DNA of 64,000 nucleotides, taken from assembly GCA_963966185.1 (NCBI GenBank), contig CAWZYM010000264.1, positions 1 through 64,000 on the forward strand. Direction: 5' to 3'. The stretch is from Rhabditoides inermis. Lineage: Eukaryota; Nematoda; Chromadorea; Rhabditida; Rhabditidae. The translations under genes were made by a program, and so were the position numbers. Under the pieces are notes generated by a model, which saw nothing but the letters and a program-made list of their open reading frames with translations, was not told the origin of the DNA and did not search any database. Position 1 is the stretch's first letter. Each line of letters starts with the position of its first letter. Of the stretch, positions 39,791-50,249 are shown in pieces.

Positions 39791-40868
39791 TCTCCTCTTC
39801 TCCTATCCCCTCCTGCAGGTCGTTGTCGTGCAGGTACATGTCTTCGTCCATGTCATCCGTATCCTCGTCACTTCCTTCATCACTTGAGGAGGTGTTCACG
39901 TCTCCGCCCCCCCCCCCCCCTCACTCTCTCCTTCGTCCTCGTCGTCGCTCTCATATTCGCTCTCCTCCTCACTCTCACTGTCGCTCTTTTGGGATGCTTT
40001 CTTGAATGCGAGATCAGGGTGTACATGTTGCAGGACTCGCGCCAGGGCGTGTCCGTGCGGGCAGACGACATCGCCGACGATGCCAGATTGGCAGTTGCAG
40101 TGGAGAGTGTGGACGCATGCGGAGCATCCGTCGAAGCGGCAGTGCTGATGGCACTAGAAAGGTGAGAGTTGGAATCAGTACAATATCAAAATCATTCACC
40201 TTCATGTTGCAGGTTGTCGCCTTCTGCTGTACCTTCCACACTCCTCCGAGTCTCCCCTGTGTCTCTCGAACAGCCACACAGAGACAGAGGCGGAGACAGA
40301 GGCGTACCGACCCTGAACACGAGGTGAGTGCGATACAAATTACATATCTTACTTGTTGTAGTAGAGAACCTGGATGGCGCAAAGAAAGTCCACCATAATC
40401 GTCCGCCGACTCGCTATCTACGAACAGGTAGCCCACTGCCTGCCCTACTCCGAAAGAGTCAATGACCTTGATAATTAGTTCATTGTTGCAGATAAACTTC
40501 TGAACTCACGGCGAGTATGAGCAGCTTCTCTCCACCTCTCGTCGTGCGGTGCGTCGTGTCCGCCATGGTGCACTGACCGTGCTTCTCTAACAGGGTGAGT
40601 CCGAAGTTTCTTACGAAGCCTGTAACGTTCGATGTCATATTTAATGTAGTCTCATTGCACCTGTGTTTCCTGCCGTTCGGCTCCCTGGATATAGATAGCT
40701 TATCCTATCATTACTTACCTCTGACACTATCCATGATGGTCTTGTTATCGTCTTCCCTCTCGGCACCCTCGAAGATAATCTGTCTCGCCTCACCGTGACC
40801 TTCTCCATTTTGTGTGAGTGTCTTACCTATGCGACAGAATCGCTTTGCAGGCGTCATCGCTAGCACGT

Positions 40869-41817
40869 ACTGTCCCGATAACAAGCTTTGACCATTCGGC
40901 CGTGACATAGCGTGACATTGATTATACATCGTTATCTGATCGAACTAAAAATAAACTAAGATGTTGATCTATATACAAATGGACGCGAGAGGGTTAGAGA
41001 ACACATGATGAAAGAGAGGAAAAGTTTCAGACAAATGTTACAGACCGTTACCCAAGTTGAGCTGCCAATTCAAGCCGGAGTGGCGATACTGATTTCGTTC
41101 GAATTGGTCCAAATTCAAAACTGAAGACGTCATTTTACTTGCTTTAATGAGAGAAAGCCGATGTAGCCGATGCGCACAAATTCAAATATGGTTTCTCAAA
41201 CACTAAAGAACTGCAGAGGCTAAAAGCTAAGCTATTTCTTTTTTTCCCGATGTGTACTATTTCCTACCCACACCGGTATTAGTCGGGCTCACTCTTGTAA
41301 TATTTCATGGGCGAATGAAGTACAGAGGTGATCAGTCAAGCGGCCCTTTTCGGCCGGTTTGGCACAAATCGTCTAGATCGAATGCATCGAATGCGTGGTC
41401 AAATGATGTCAATTTGAAACTAGATCAAATGATGTCAATTTGAAACAGCCAATTTGGATCGAAATTTCTCGACGAGTGAAATAATATTTACTGTAACTTT
41501 TTGTATATAGATCAACAACATATAGATACATATGTATAAATCCGAAAGTTCGTTTATCTATACTCAATCTGACTTCCATCACAGCGGCTTCTTTTCATGC
41601 TGATTCGTGTTTCTCACATGGGCACCCGGGAGTCAATTTAAATCATGAAAATGAGATTTAAATATGCTTTTCGAGAAAATCATGCATACTGAATTCAATG
41701 GTGTTCTTGGTTTATTTTTAGGTTGATCAGATAACGATATATAATCAATGTCACGCTATGTCACGGCCCGGGCCGGGACGTCACGGCCGAATGGTCAAAG
41801 CTTGTGATCGGGACAGT
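40869..41817. repeat. inverted copies of the MULE-like gene's 5' end
   Basis: 40869-40956, read on the minus strand, is repeated on the plus strand at 41709-41817 (GATCAGATAACGAT and GTCACGCTATGTCACGGCC shared). The right copy carries about 21 extra bases (CCGGGCCGGGACGTCACGG). The roughly 750 bp between is AT-rich and non-coding. The arms could be terminal or subterminal inverted repeats of the element. Confidence 0.75.
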
Positions 41818-41825
41818 AGCATATC

Positions 41826-43536
41826 TGCGCCCCTGATCTATCTCCCCCACCACTCCCGCGATCTTTAGGAATGATTATACGCCGTTCTCTCCTTTCGGTG
41901 TAGTAGACTAGTTCCGGTATTAGTGGTCGCACGAGCCGTTTGATCGTTTCGAATTTTTCGGCCGGTGGCGCCTACAGTTCATGGCCTTTTTTGTCATCGC
42001 TTATACGCTTTTTAGCTGTGTTATGTGTTATGACTTTATTTGCATCTTAGTATTCTTACTGGGTCGGCACCAGTATCGCCAATGCAGCAAATGCAGCAAA
42101 AACTTATCGCATCGCGTCGTGTTTTCAGCGACGTTCTCGCACTCAGCACTCACAATGTTGCAGGCGCTCGCGCATACCAGTCGTTCCGTTGTCACAGCTA
42201 TTGCTACAGTTTTTTCTCTTTTCTCGCTCCTATTGCGCAAAGTGGTACTAGTTCGTCGGGACTACTTCCGGCAGCCGCTGCTCCGACGACTTTGTTCGCG
42301 CCGCCCTTGCCAGCGGTACCTCTTGTGCGTTTCTGGTGCGTCCGCCAATACACTTGTCGATCCTTTTCCGGCAAAAAATTTGCTGTCCGCACAGCTATCT
42401 TTGTTCTCTGAACTGATGCAACATCGTCAGTACGGTGCGCGAGCTTGTCTTTGCTAGAGCGTGCGTCGAACAGTCCGCGGCAAGCCGCGCCGGCGGGCGA
42501 GCACTTGTCGACTCCTGTGAGTCCTGTGCTTTGTCTTCGTCACTTCGCTCCGAAGTAGATGTTCACTACCTGGTCGGCAGGAACAGCTTCCACGTGTGTG
42601 CCTTCCGGAAAGCTCGTTGATAGACGGGAACAGTTTTCTCAAGTTTGCCTTCAGAAAGGTGGTCTACGATCGACCATATCAGTTTTCCTCGCATGTCCCT
42701 TCATAAAGGTGGTTCTTCGTGGACGGGAACAGTTTTCCCGAACGTGATTTCATAAAAGCGGTCATGGAGCAACTCTTTTGGCCTCTGGTTCATCACGGCA
42801 ACCACGAAATACGACACACTGGACAGATCGTGCGAGACCGACCACAGTTATTTACATCGCTCACATCTATTCACTTTGCTCGGCTCCATCACGACTAGTA
42901 GGGAACTAGTCGAAAAACTACTAGGAAGCGAGCTAGTTTCCTACTAGTGAGGTGGTAAATTAGTAGTCGGCTAGTTACGATAGTGCCTAGTTTACTAGTA
43001 GTTTTTTTGTTGAAAAAAAATAGTAGGATGAGATATTAGCATCATATGCACAAAGTTGGGTATAGTCATTTGTATACGTAACTTGCATGAAATTGCGTCA
43101 TTTGTATGAAATCGGACTGGAATAACGATTTTGAATGAACAAATTTATTATCAACATCAAATTACAAGAAGTAAACAACTCAAAACATTCAAACGGATAT
43201 TAAAAACATTTCATAGGAATATGACAATCACAATATTCATACTAATAGAGTCATAACATCGTGCAACATCTGCTGCTAGACGAGTTGGTGGAGGACAAAT
43301 ATAAGGAACTCAGAATAGGGTGGGTTGTCCTAGAGAACCTTCCAGAATTTTTTCTGCATTTGGCGCACGACGGCCGCCTTCAGAGTAAAGATGAAGCACT
43401 CGAGCATGACGTTAAACATCATTCAACGATACGTCATAAGTGTAAGTATACCTGAGATGAAGCTTGGCGCGCGCCTCAGACTATTCGATCCTGCCCTTCT
43501 CGTTGGTCTGCTGGCTGCTACTCCATTGCCTCGTAG
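41826..43536. other. no supported gene; CTAGT-rich palindromic segment at 42891-43012
   Basis: Frames around 41981-42457 on the plus strand are open but lack a family motif or clear splice structure, although part of one (about 42052-42330) is Ala/Pro/Ser-rich and could be a 5' exon. 42891-43012 repeats ACTAGT/CTAGTTT palindromes, as does 44448-44506, suggesting related element ends. Confidence 0.4.
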
Positions 43537-44016
43537 TTAGCACTGCCAAAAAGCTGCAAACATCGAGATCAAGCTGATTATTTTATCTACACATTACAAT
43601 GTAAGCACAATCTGTCTTCTACAAAATCGTGAATGACATCCTCCTTTGATTAAATACCATAGCTGAACATACGAAGTTGTTAGAACTATAGCCGACGCTC
43701 TGCCACACACGGCCACTATAGTACATGATTCTCACCTTGCTCAGTGATGAGGACAGCACGGGGCGCCGTGCCGGTGTCCACACCGCGGCACGTCACCTGA
43801 AACTGTAACAATACAATACCTATACATTCACAGACTAGCGCTATCACCGCTTCCACTTAACATAATTAATATGAATCAAAGCTTTGAAGCGGGTCAGCGG
43901 CGTGCAATACAATCTATTCCTCACCTCACTTCGCCTGCTTGATGTCGTTTGTCGTGCGCCACATGGGCGAACACGCGCGATGCAATGTTCGGGGTCCTTG
44001 CCAGCTCGCCGATCAC
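43537..44016 (-). pseudogene. exon-like fragments of an unrecognised gene
   Basis: Three minus-strand segments look spliced: 44016-43930 (VIGELARTPNIASRVFAHVA and on), 43796-43736 (VTCRGVDTGTAPRAVLITEQ) and a short terminal 43553-43537 ending in TAA. GT-AG borders and phases agree. No start exon is visible within 1 kb upstream, and the fragments lie between the CTAGT-rich segments. They could be a captured gene piece, a pseudogene, or part of a gene whose other exons I missed. Confidence 0.3.
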
Positions 44017-45076
44017 CTGTAATCATGTGTTATTTTGTGCAAAAGTTGAGTGATAACAAGTATTTCGGAGCAAGATAATTTGGGTGAAAGTAAACAAAGC
44101 GAAAGCGAACGATGGAACAATATGGCGAATCAGTAGACATCGGGAATGATTACGAATCAATACATTATATAATTTAAACATAATTTTTAAAAAAGAAGGG
44201 TTGAAGCAGGATGGATGACGAAGGAAGAGATGAGATGCATTTCGCCTGATTAGGTTGGCAACAACAACAAAAAAATCGGAAAGAGAGAATTAGCACCCAT
44301 GCTTTGCAATAAATGCATACAATGAAAAAAATACATTAAATAACAACAATTAAAACAAAAACAAAAACAAAACAATATTTTTTCAAACAATACGAAAATG
44401 TTGCACTTACGGTAAAATTACAAATCGTGGTGGGCAAAAATCCTATTGGGAACTAGTAGGAAATTTTTCCTACTAGTTTTTGAACTAGTTTACTAGTAGT
44501 AAACTGCGATCTTTACTGCGATCTTTAGGGATGATTCTTCTCTCTTTGGTGTAGTCTGAAACTTCAGTTTTCTCGGAGTGCAACGGAGAGAAAATCTAGG
44601 TGTGGCCCGTGTGTCGTATGCAACTTATCTCATGCGACCCTCTACGAGTCGCCCGCACATTACTTCAGAAAAAAAGTCATTTCAACATGCAAATTAATAG
44701 GTTCTAGCGAAACTACCACAAATCGTATTTGATCACTCTAAACTGGTTTAAATAGGTAGATTTTGCCATTCTCTGACATGCGTTGTTTTGGTGATTAGTT
44801 CATTCGTTCGCAATTCGCAATATCATATTGCCGATGCATGAACTCAAGTTTTTTTTATATATTTTTTATTGCATAATGAATGGGAGATCTAGCATCTTGA
44901 TTAGATTCGTATTGCATAGAGGATTACCCTTTGGCTTCGAATTCGTCTCTTCGAACTTGTTCAAATTTCAACGTGGACGTTCGATACAGATTCATATAGA
45001 CGTAAGCGTCAGTTCGTGCAGAGACCCACCTCGTTCTGTGAAAGTCGCCTAGTGCTCTTCCCAAAAACCAACAGAC
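44017..45076. other. upstream region of the acyltransferase gene, no gene seen
   Basis: AT-rich, with ACTAGT palindromes at 44448-44506 and a 40-bp motif (GCGATCTTTAGG and GGTGTAGT) shared with 41856-41905. No coding region supported. Confidence 0.45.
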
Positions 45077-45802
45077 ATGACAGCGCGGCAACGACGTGAG
45101 TTGTGTAAATGTTGTGTGTTGCGTGTTATCATATATATGCATTCTCAGATGCGAAACGGCGTGACATCCAGGGCATTCGTGGATGGGCGATCGTTCTCGT
45201 CCTTCTATTCCACTTCTTCCCACAATACTTCCCTAATGGATACATCGGAGTCGACTTGTGAGTACAAGTCAAAACATACGACATACGACACGTTTCATGT
45301 TCAGGTTCTTTGTAATCTCTGGATATCTGATCGCGATGATACTGAAACGGTTCGACAGTCTCGGAGTGTCGACATTCAAAGTGAACGGCTGGTTCTCTCG
45401 CGTGTCTCATGCAGTGATTGTAGACCTTCTACTACCGACGTGCCAAGCGCATACTGCCGCTATATCTACTTGCGATATTTGTCATTCTGCTTGCACTATT
45501 ATTCGTCTTCCCAGAGAGATTCACAGTTTCCAACATCAAGTAAGAGAGAGAGAGAGAGAGAGATGGGCTGGGAGGGAGACTGTTTAGGAGTGCCTGGAAG
45601 GCATTGACCCTCACAACTAACATCAAAGGAGAAGACGCGGCGCAAGACTACGAACAGCTTGTGTGTTGTTACTTTTCGAACCTGGCATGTTCCTTCCTCT
45701 GTTCCAGCTGTCAAACGCAGTCGATCTGTTCACGCACACCTGGTCTCTGTGCGTCGAAATGCAGTTCTATCTCATTGTACCTGTCCTCTTCCTACTGCAG
45801 GT

Positions 45803-45839
<37 letters not shown>

Positions 45840-48800
45840 ATCATCCTGGACGCATTCTAGACTCATCTATTCTCTAACGCTCGTCTCTTCTTCTCGGTTG
45901 TCGCTGCCGTTTCACTCACTGCTTCCCTCATCGTCAAACAGGAGACTGCATTCAACAATGTGAGACAGAGAGAGGGAGAGGGAGAGGGAGGAAGAAGGAG
46001 AGGGAGGGAGAGAGACGAAGATGGAGGAAAAGCGAAGGAGAGGGAGAGAGAGGAAGAAGGAGAGGGAGGGAGAGAGAGGAAGAGGGAGGAATAGCAAAGG
46101 AGAGAGAGAAAGGAAGAAAGAGAGGGGGAGAAGGAGAGGGAAGGTTTCAGGTGTTCTGTCGCATTTGGCAGTTCATGTGTGGCACGCTCTCTTTCCTGCT
46201 CACCAATGAGGAGGTCTCTCTTTCCCTTCCGGGCCGAGTGGAGAAGAGAGCGCACTATGACAAAGTGCCCCTCTTCCAGAATGGAAAAGCAGGAGACGAG
46301 CTAAACGACACTGGTACGTCGACAATCGATCTTCTCATTTTATAGATGCATCATCAGCCGGTTAAAAATCCACGTTCTAAAATTAGGCGAAACATTCGTT
46401 TTTTCGAAATGAGATTCTTGATAAATCATGATTTTGATACGATTTGATTTCTTTTCGGCTGTCTGAACCCAGTTTGCTTTTCAGAGAGAGAAGCGGGCGA
46501 CTGTGTTCCGGGCACCGACGAGAGCACTGCAATGCTGCACACAGTCATCGACTGTGTCAACTACGGTACCTGCAGTAGATCACATTCACAATGTATAACC
46601 GCACAGGTATCATCTTCATGCTCGCATGCTCGTTTACCTATTGGCCGATGGAAGTGCACAACTACAGGTCTCTCTCTCTCTCTCTCTCTCATTCTCTAAT
46701 ATCTCTTTCTCTCGTGCAGGGTGCAGGCTACTTTCCTCACAGGCGTTCTCATCACTCTCGGTCATTTCAAGCAGAACTCCATACTCGCCAATGATTTCAT
46801 GGTGAACTCTTGCAAAAAATAGCATTGCAAAATGAACATTCAACTTTCAGTACTACGTTGGCAACATCTCCTATGCCCTCTATCTCTTCCACTGGCCAGT
46901 GTATGTATATGTGAACCTAGACGAGAACAAGCATGTCTATTGTGAGTGTGCGATGAAAGAGGGAAAAAGATGAGGAAGGAATGATGATAGTAATCATTCA
47001 GCGTATTTCATCGGAGTTGCCACATCCACTATGATTGCCGTATTCATGTATCACTGCTTCGAGACCAAATATCTGACGGTACGTTTTCGAGTGGTCGTCA
47101 CACGCTTCAAACTGAAACAATAACTTCGTGTTTGCTTTGCGAAGCCTTTAGGGGGGGGGGGAGGGAGAGGGAGAGAGGGAAAGATTCTGTTTCAGCGGAG
47201 CAAGCCATCCATTTTCGCCCTACTGGGTGTTCTGTTCATGGGATGTGTGTTAATCCTACAAGGCCACGAATCAATAACCCAGTTCGCAGAAGCGCAGAGG
47301 GCAAAGGTCGACATGACCATCGGTGTGTGTGTGTGACCGAGACTCCGCCCACGCTAGCCCCGCCCCTTTTCAGAGGAGGCGATTCGTATCAACTACGAGG
47401 AGGCAGCACACGATACGGGCAGGAACTATCGCTATTCGTTCTGCAACTACACCAGTGTCATTCCTGGCGACAGCAAACAACCGCCGTTCGGACTGTGTGT
47501 CATGCCTGTGCGTTGCAGCTTGTTTCTTGGTTTCTTTGAATTACGTCTATCAATAGTAATATCTGAACAAGTGACCTTCTCGATTATCGGGTTTAATTGT
47601 AGATATCCGCGAAACATATACTTTCGCTTTCTTATGAGTTGTGGTTACTCTCTGTCCGCGACATGTAGCATTTATAGCAATGTGCTGACAGGTAGTGCAG
47701 AGTGGGAGAAGAATTATGTTGTGTATCTTGCTAATATATTCTACTGTTCGATATTCTATTTTTTTCGTTTATGTTTGTTTGTAGATACTGGCAAAAACTG
47801 TCTGTTTTAGAAGCAGAGGGGAAAGCACACTGTTCTGGTTATTGGAAACAGCTACGCAGGAAATCACGGTATATATAGTGAGCAACGTAGTTTCACCCTA
47901 CTTGTGTTTAGCCGGTACTGTACTCGATACATTCAAGGACATCGCTTCAGACTTCAATGTCTACTTCCAGGCTGGTTTGGACTGGGTCTCTTATCTCGTT
48001 AGAATGACTTTTTAAGGTTGCGAGGCACTCGCAAAGTCTTGCGGAAACGACTGGCACAGAAAGATTGTAGATTACTTCAAGCCTGATGTACTGTTCATAA
48101 TTGATAGGTGAGAGGGGAGACGCGAGTTGATAATAGTACGTCTGTAGGTTGAACAAAGCCAAACAAGCTATGAACGAGACGATTCCGATCGAAGAGGATG
48201 AAATATTCAAGTTCATGAAAGGAGAGGTGAGTGAGTGAAGAAAGCCGCGTCGCAAGGAGAGACGCGTTGCGGTCAATTGCTATGACACAATGACACTGTG
48301 CAATATTGCAGCTGGCGTATTTCGAGGAGCGCGCAAAGAAAGTGTACATTCTGAATGCGATGCCGGCTCTTGTCACCTATTCTGCTGCTGTTGCAAACAA
48401 CTGGCTGAAGACAAACCACACACTCAAGGAGTACGGGGTGAGAAAAATGAAAAAAAAACTTAGCTTGCAAACACAAATAAATCTTTGCTTGCAGGACCGA
48501 CTCACAGTATTCGACGAAAAGTTCGCTAGACTGAGAGTGCAGGAACTGGAGAAAACGTGTAAGAAGTGCGAAGTAAGCAAGAAATAGAGAGAGTGTGTGA
48601 GAAAGAGTGTTGTAGGTATACGATGAGATGGCAGTGTTCCTGGATTCGACAGGCCACTTCTATCCGTTCAATCCCGACAACAACATCATGTATTTTGACA
48701 CGGAGATGCACTTGTCCCCCAGAGGACTCAACAAGGCTAGTATCTCATTTCCCTCCCTCCACATGCATATTTCTCACTGTCAAAACTTTCCATTGCAAAT

Positions 48801-48864
48801 ATATTGCTACCTTTTTCAGGTTCGACCTCTGTATGAAGAAATGGCGAGGCGGTTCAAATTATAG
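45077..48864 (+). CDS. acyltransferase-3 membrane protein with C-terminal SGNH domain (OAC/NRF-6-like family)
   Basis: Multi-pass membrane O-acyltransferase of the family expanded in nematodes; substrate unknown. 23 exons: 45077-45095, 45149-45257, 45305-45380, 45424-45539, 45588-45660, 45708-45800, 45861-45959, 46151-46313, 46485-46565, 46607-46667, 46720-46801, 46851-46941, 47002-47078, 47196-47322, 47374-47507, 47811-47868, 47912-47974, 48017-48108, 48148-48226, 48312-48437, 48495-48572, 48616-48735, 48820-48864; about 686 residues. N-terminal signature: RRDIQGIRGWAIVLVLLFH, GYIGVDLFFVISGYL, FYYRRAKRILPLY, HTWSLCVEMQFY, YYVGNISYALYLFHWPVY. SGNH part: LVIGNSYAGNH (Ser block), IVDYFKPDVLFIIDR, and the final MHLSPRGL His block. 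Exon 18 has one base too many in an AAAA run (about 48058-48064), and intron 22 appears to use a GC donor; both are listed as findings. AATAAA at 48958. Confidence 0.9.
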
Positions 48865-48957
48865 TCGGTAGTGTAATCTACTGCATTAATTTTACACTAA
48901 TATTTTGCGTTTGTTATAGTGTCAAGTTGGCATGCGTACGTGCGGGGGCCTGTGAGC

Positions 48958-48963
48958 AATAAA
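48958..48963 (+). terminator. polyadenylation signal of the acyltransferase gene
   Basis: AATAAA lies 94 bp after the stop codon, with a second AATAAA about 40 bp on and T/G-rich sequence after it. Confidence 0.55.
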
Positions 48964-49016
48964 TGTGCTATCGTCTTTGTGTTTGATAGTGCACTTGAAT
49001 AAATTGTTATGTTTAA

Positions 49017-49321
49017 AGGGAGTGTACACTCTGAATTCCGAAGTTGAGAGCACCGGGATGTGAAAATATGTTGAAAACGACTCAGTTTTGTCAATACAAC
49101 TATTTGCTGAAAATGTCTCAAGTTGATGAAAATTGAGCGCAAAATGTATCAAAATGTAGAAATTGGTGCCAATTGGTGCCAATTTTCAATGTTCAACAGA
49201 ATTTTTCATCGACTTATAGGTATCTCCGACACATAGTTGCATTGACAAAAGTACATCATTTTCAACACATTTTCACATCCCGGTGCTAACTCAACTTCGA
49301 AATTCAGAGTGTACACTCCCT
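49017..49321. mobile_element. TTNA-targeting MITE, intact copy
   Basis: 305 bp with terminal inverted repeats AGGGAGTGTACACTCTGAATT / AATTCAGAGTGTACACTCCCT that extend inward (CGAAGTTGAG..CACCGGGATGTGAAAA), and a perfect TTAA duplication at 49013-49016 and 49322-49325. No coding capacity. Related copies are at 22135-22430 and 54117-54686. Confidence 0.88.
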
Positions 49322-49384
49322 TTAATTATTCATGGACCCAGGGCACAATATTTCAATGTTCATGCTCATGCTCTCTTTCCTGTG

Positions 49385-49450
49385 GTGAAGTGGTAATGCT
49401 CTCGCTTAGCAAGCAGCTCTCAGCAGGATCGACCTCGGGTAGCCACGCAA
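49385..49450 (+). other. tRNA-derived sequence (degenerate, Ala-AGC-like)
   Basis: GTGGTGAAGTGGTAATGC resembles an A-box/D-arm, CTCGCTTAGCAAG an anticodon arm with AGC, and GGATCGACCTC a B box. The short outer stem GTGG/CCAC could pair. The anticodon stem is imperfect and the spacing loose, so a SINE head or tRNA pseudogene is more likely than a working tRNA. Confidence 0.35.
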
Positions 49451-49511
49451 ATCTCATCTTTGTCTTTCCACCATAATGTATCTCGTACAAAAAGTGGAAC
49501 TTGTTCGTAGG

Positions 49512-50246
49512 AACGTGCCTTACCTAATTTTTAAAGCGGATTATAAGAATTCGCTGAAGATCTTTTGTAAATGATGAAAGTTGAGTCTGGCCTCTACTCT
49601 CCTCTTTTTCTGCTTTGGTTCTCGTGATTACAAGCGACTACGGTTGTCACGTGGTCACCATAATCTTCTTTAGGGCCATCTTCATCTCATTTCATACGAC
49701 AACGAAATGCCGACAAACTAGGGATGCGAAAGGATGCAAAAACAATCATTGTTAATCTGTTCGCTCATTCCTAGACCTTGACTCCTTTAGCACGACTTAC
49801 GTTCAACATGCTGAGACGTATGTTAACAAATTTCAAACATCTATTTTATTTCACAAGAAAACCTCTTATTCCTGAAATATATACGTTGATTGGTGGACAA
49901 GTACCCGCGTTTTTCCAGAAAATCAAAGAGGACGTAATATATATGAAATAAAATCAAACCAATTCGCGAAAAAAAAGTACATCAGTACATTACATGAGGC
50001 CATGTGATGACATCATGTGGTGTACTCGTAAAGTCATGTAATGTAGCCATGACGTCATATGTGTAGTTTTTGCATGTACTGATGTACTAAAAAATTGCAG
50101 GTTTCCATTTTCGACGTTTTCTGATAAATTTTCCACGTTGCAAAATTTATTTAAAAATTCAATTTTCGCGCCAATTTTTGTGGTCGGTCGTGTTATGTTG
50201 TGCATTAGTGAGAAAGATCGTTTTGGGGTCTTTTTTACAAATTGAG
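49512..50246 (+). repeat. dispersed repeat, copy 2 (about 735 bp)
   Basis: Direct-orientation partner of 36307-36902. It carries an additional segment at about 50027-50160 rich in CATGTA/TACATG words absent from copy 1. It runs straight into a GC-rich segment at 50250. Confidence 0.8.
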
Positions 50247-50249
50247 TTA

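Noticed and set aside
41981..42457. 158-codon plus-strand frame starting MAFFVIAYTLFSC
   Set aside because: A competing frame in the same stretch looks no worse, there is no family motif, and the start is hydrophobic by chance in T-rich DNA. Only noted as a possible 5' exon region.
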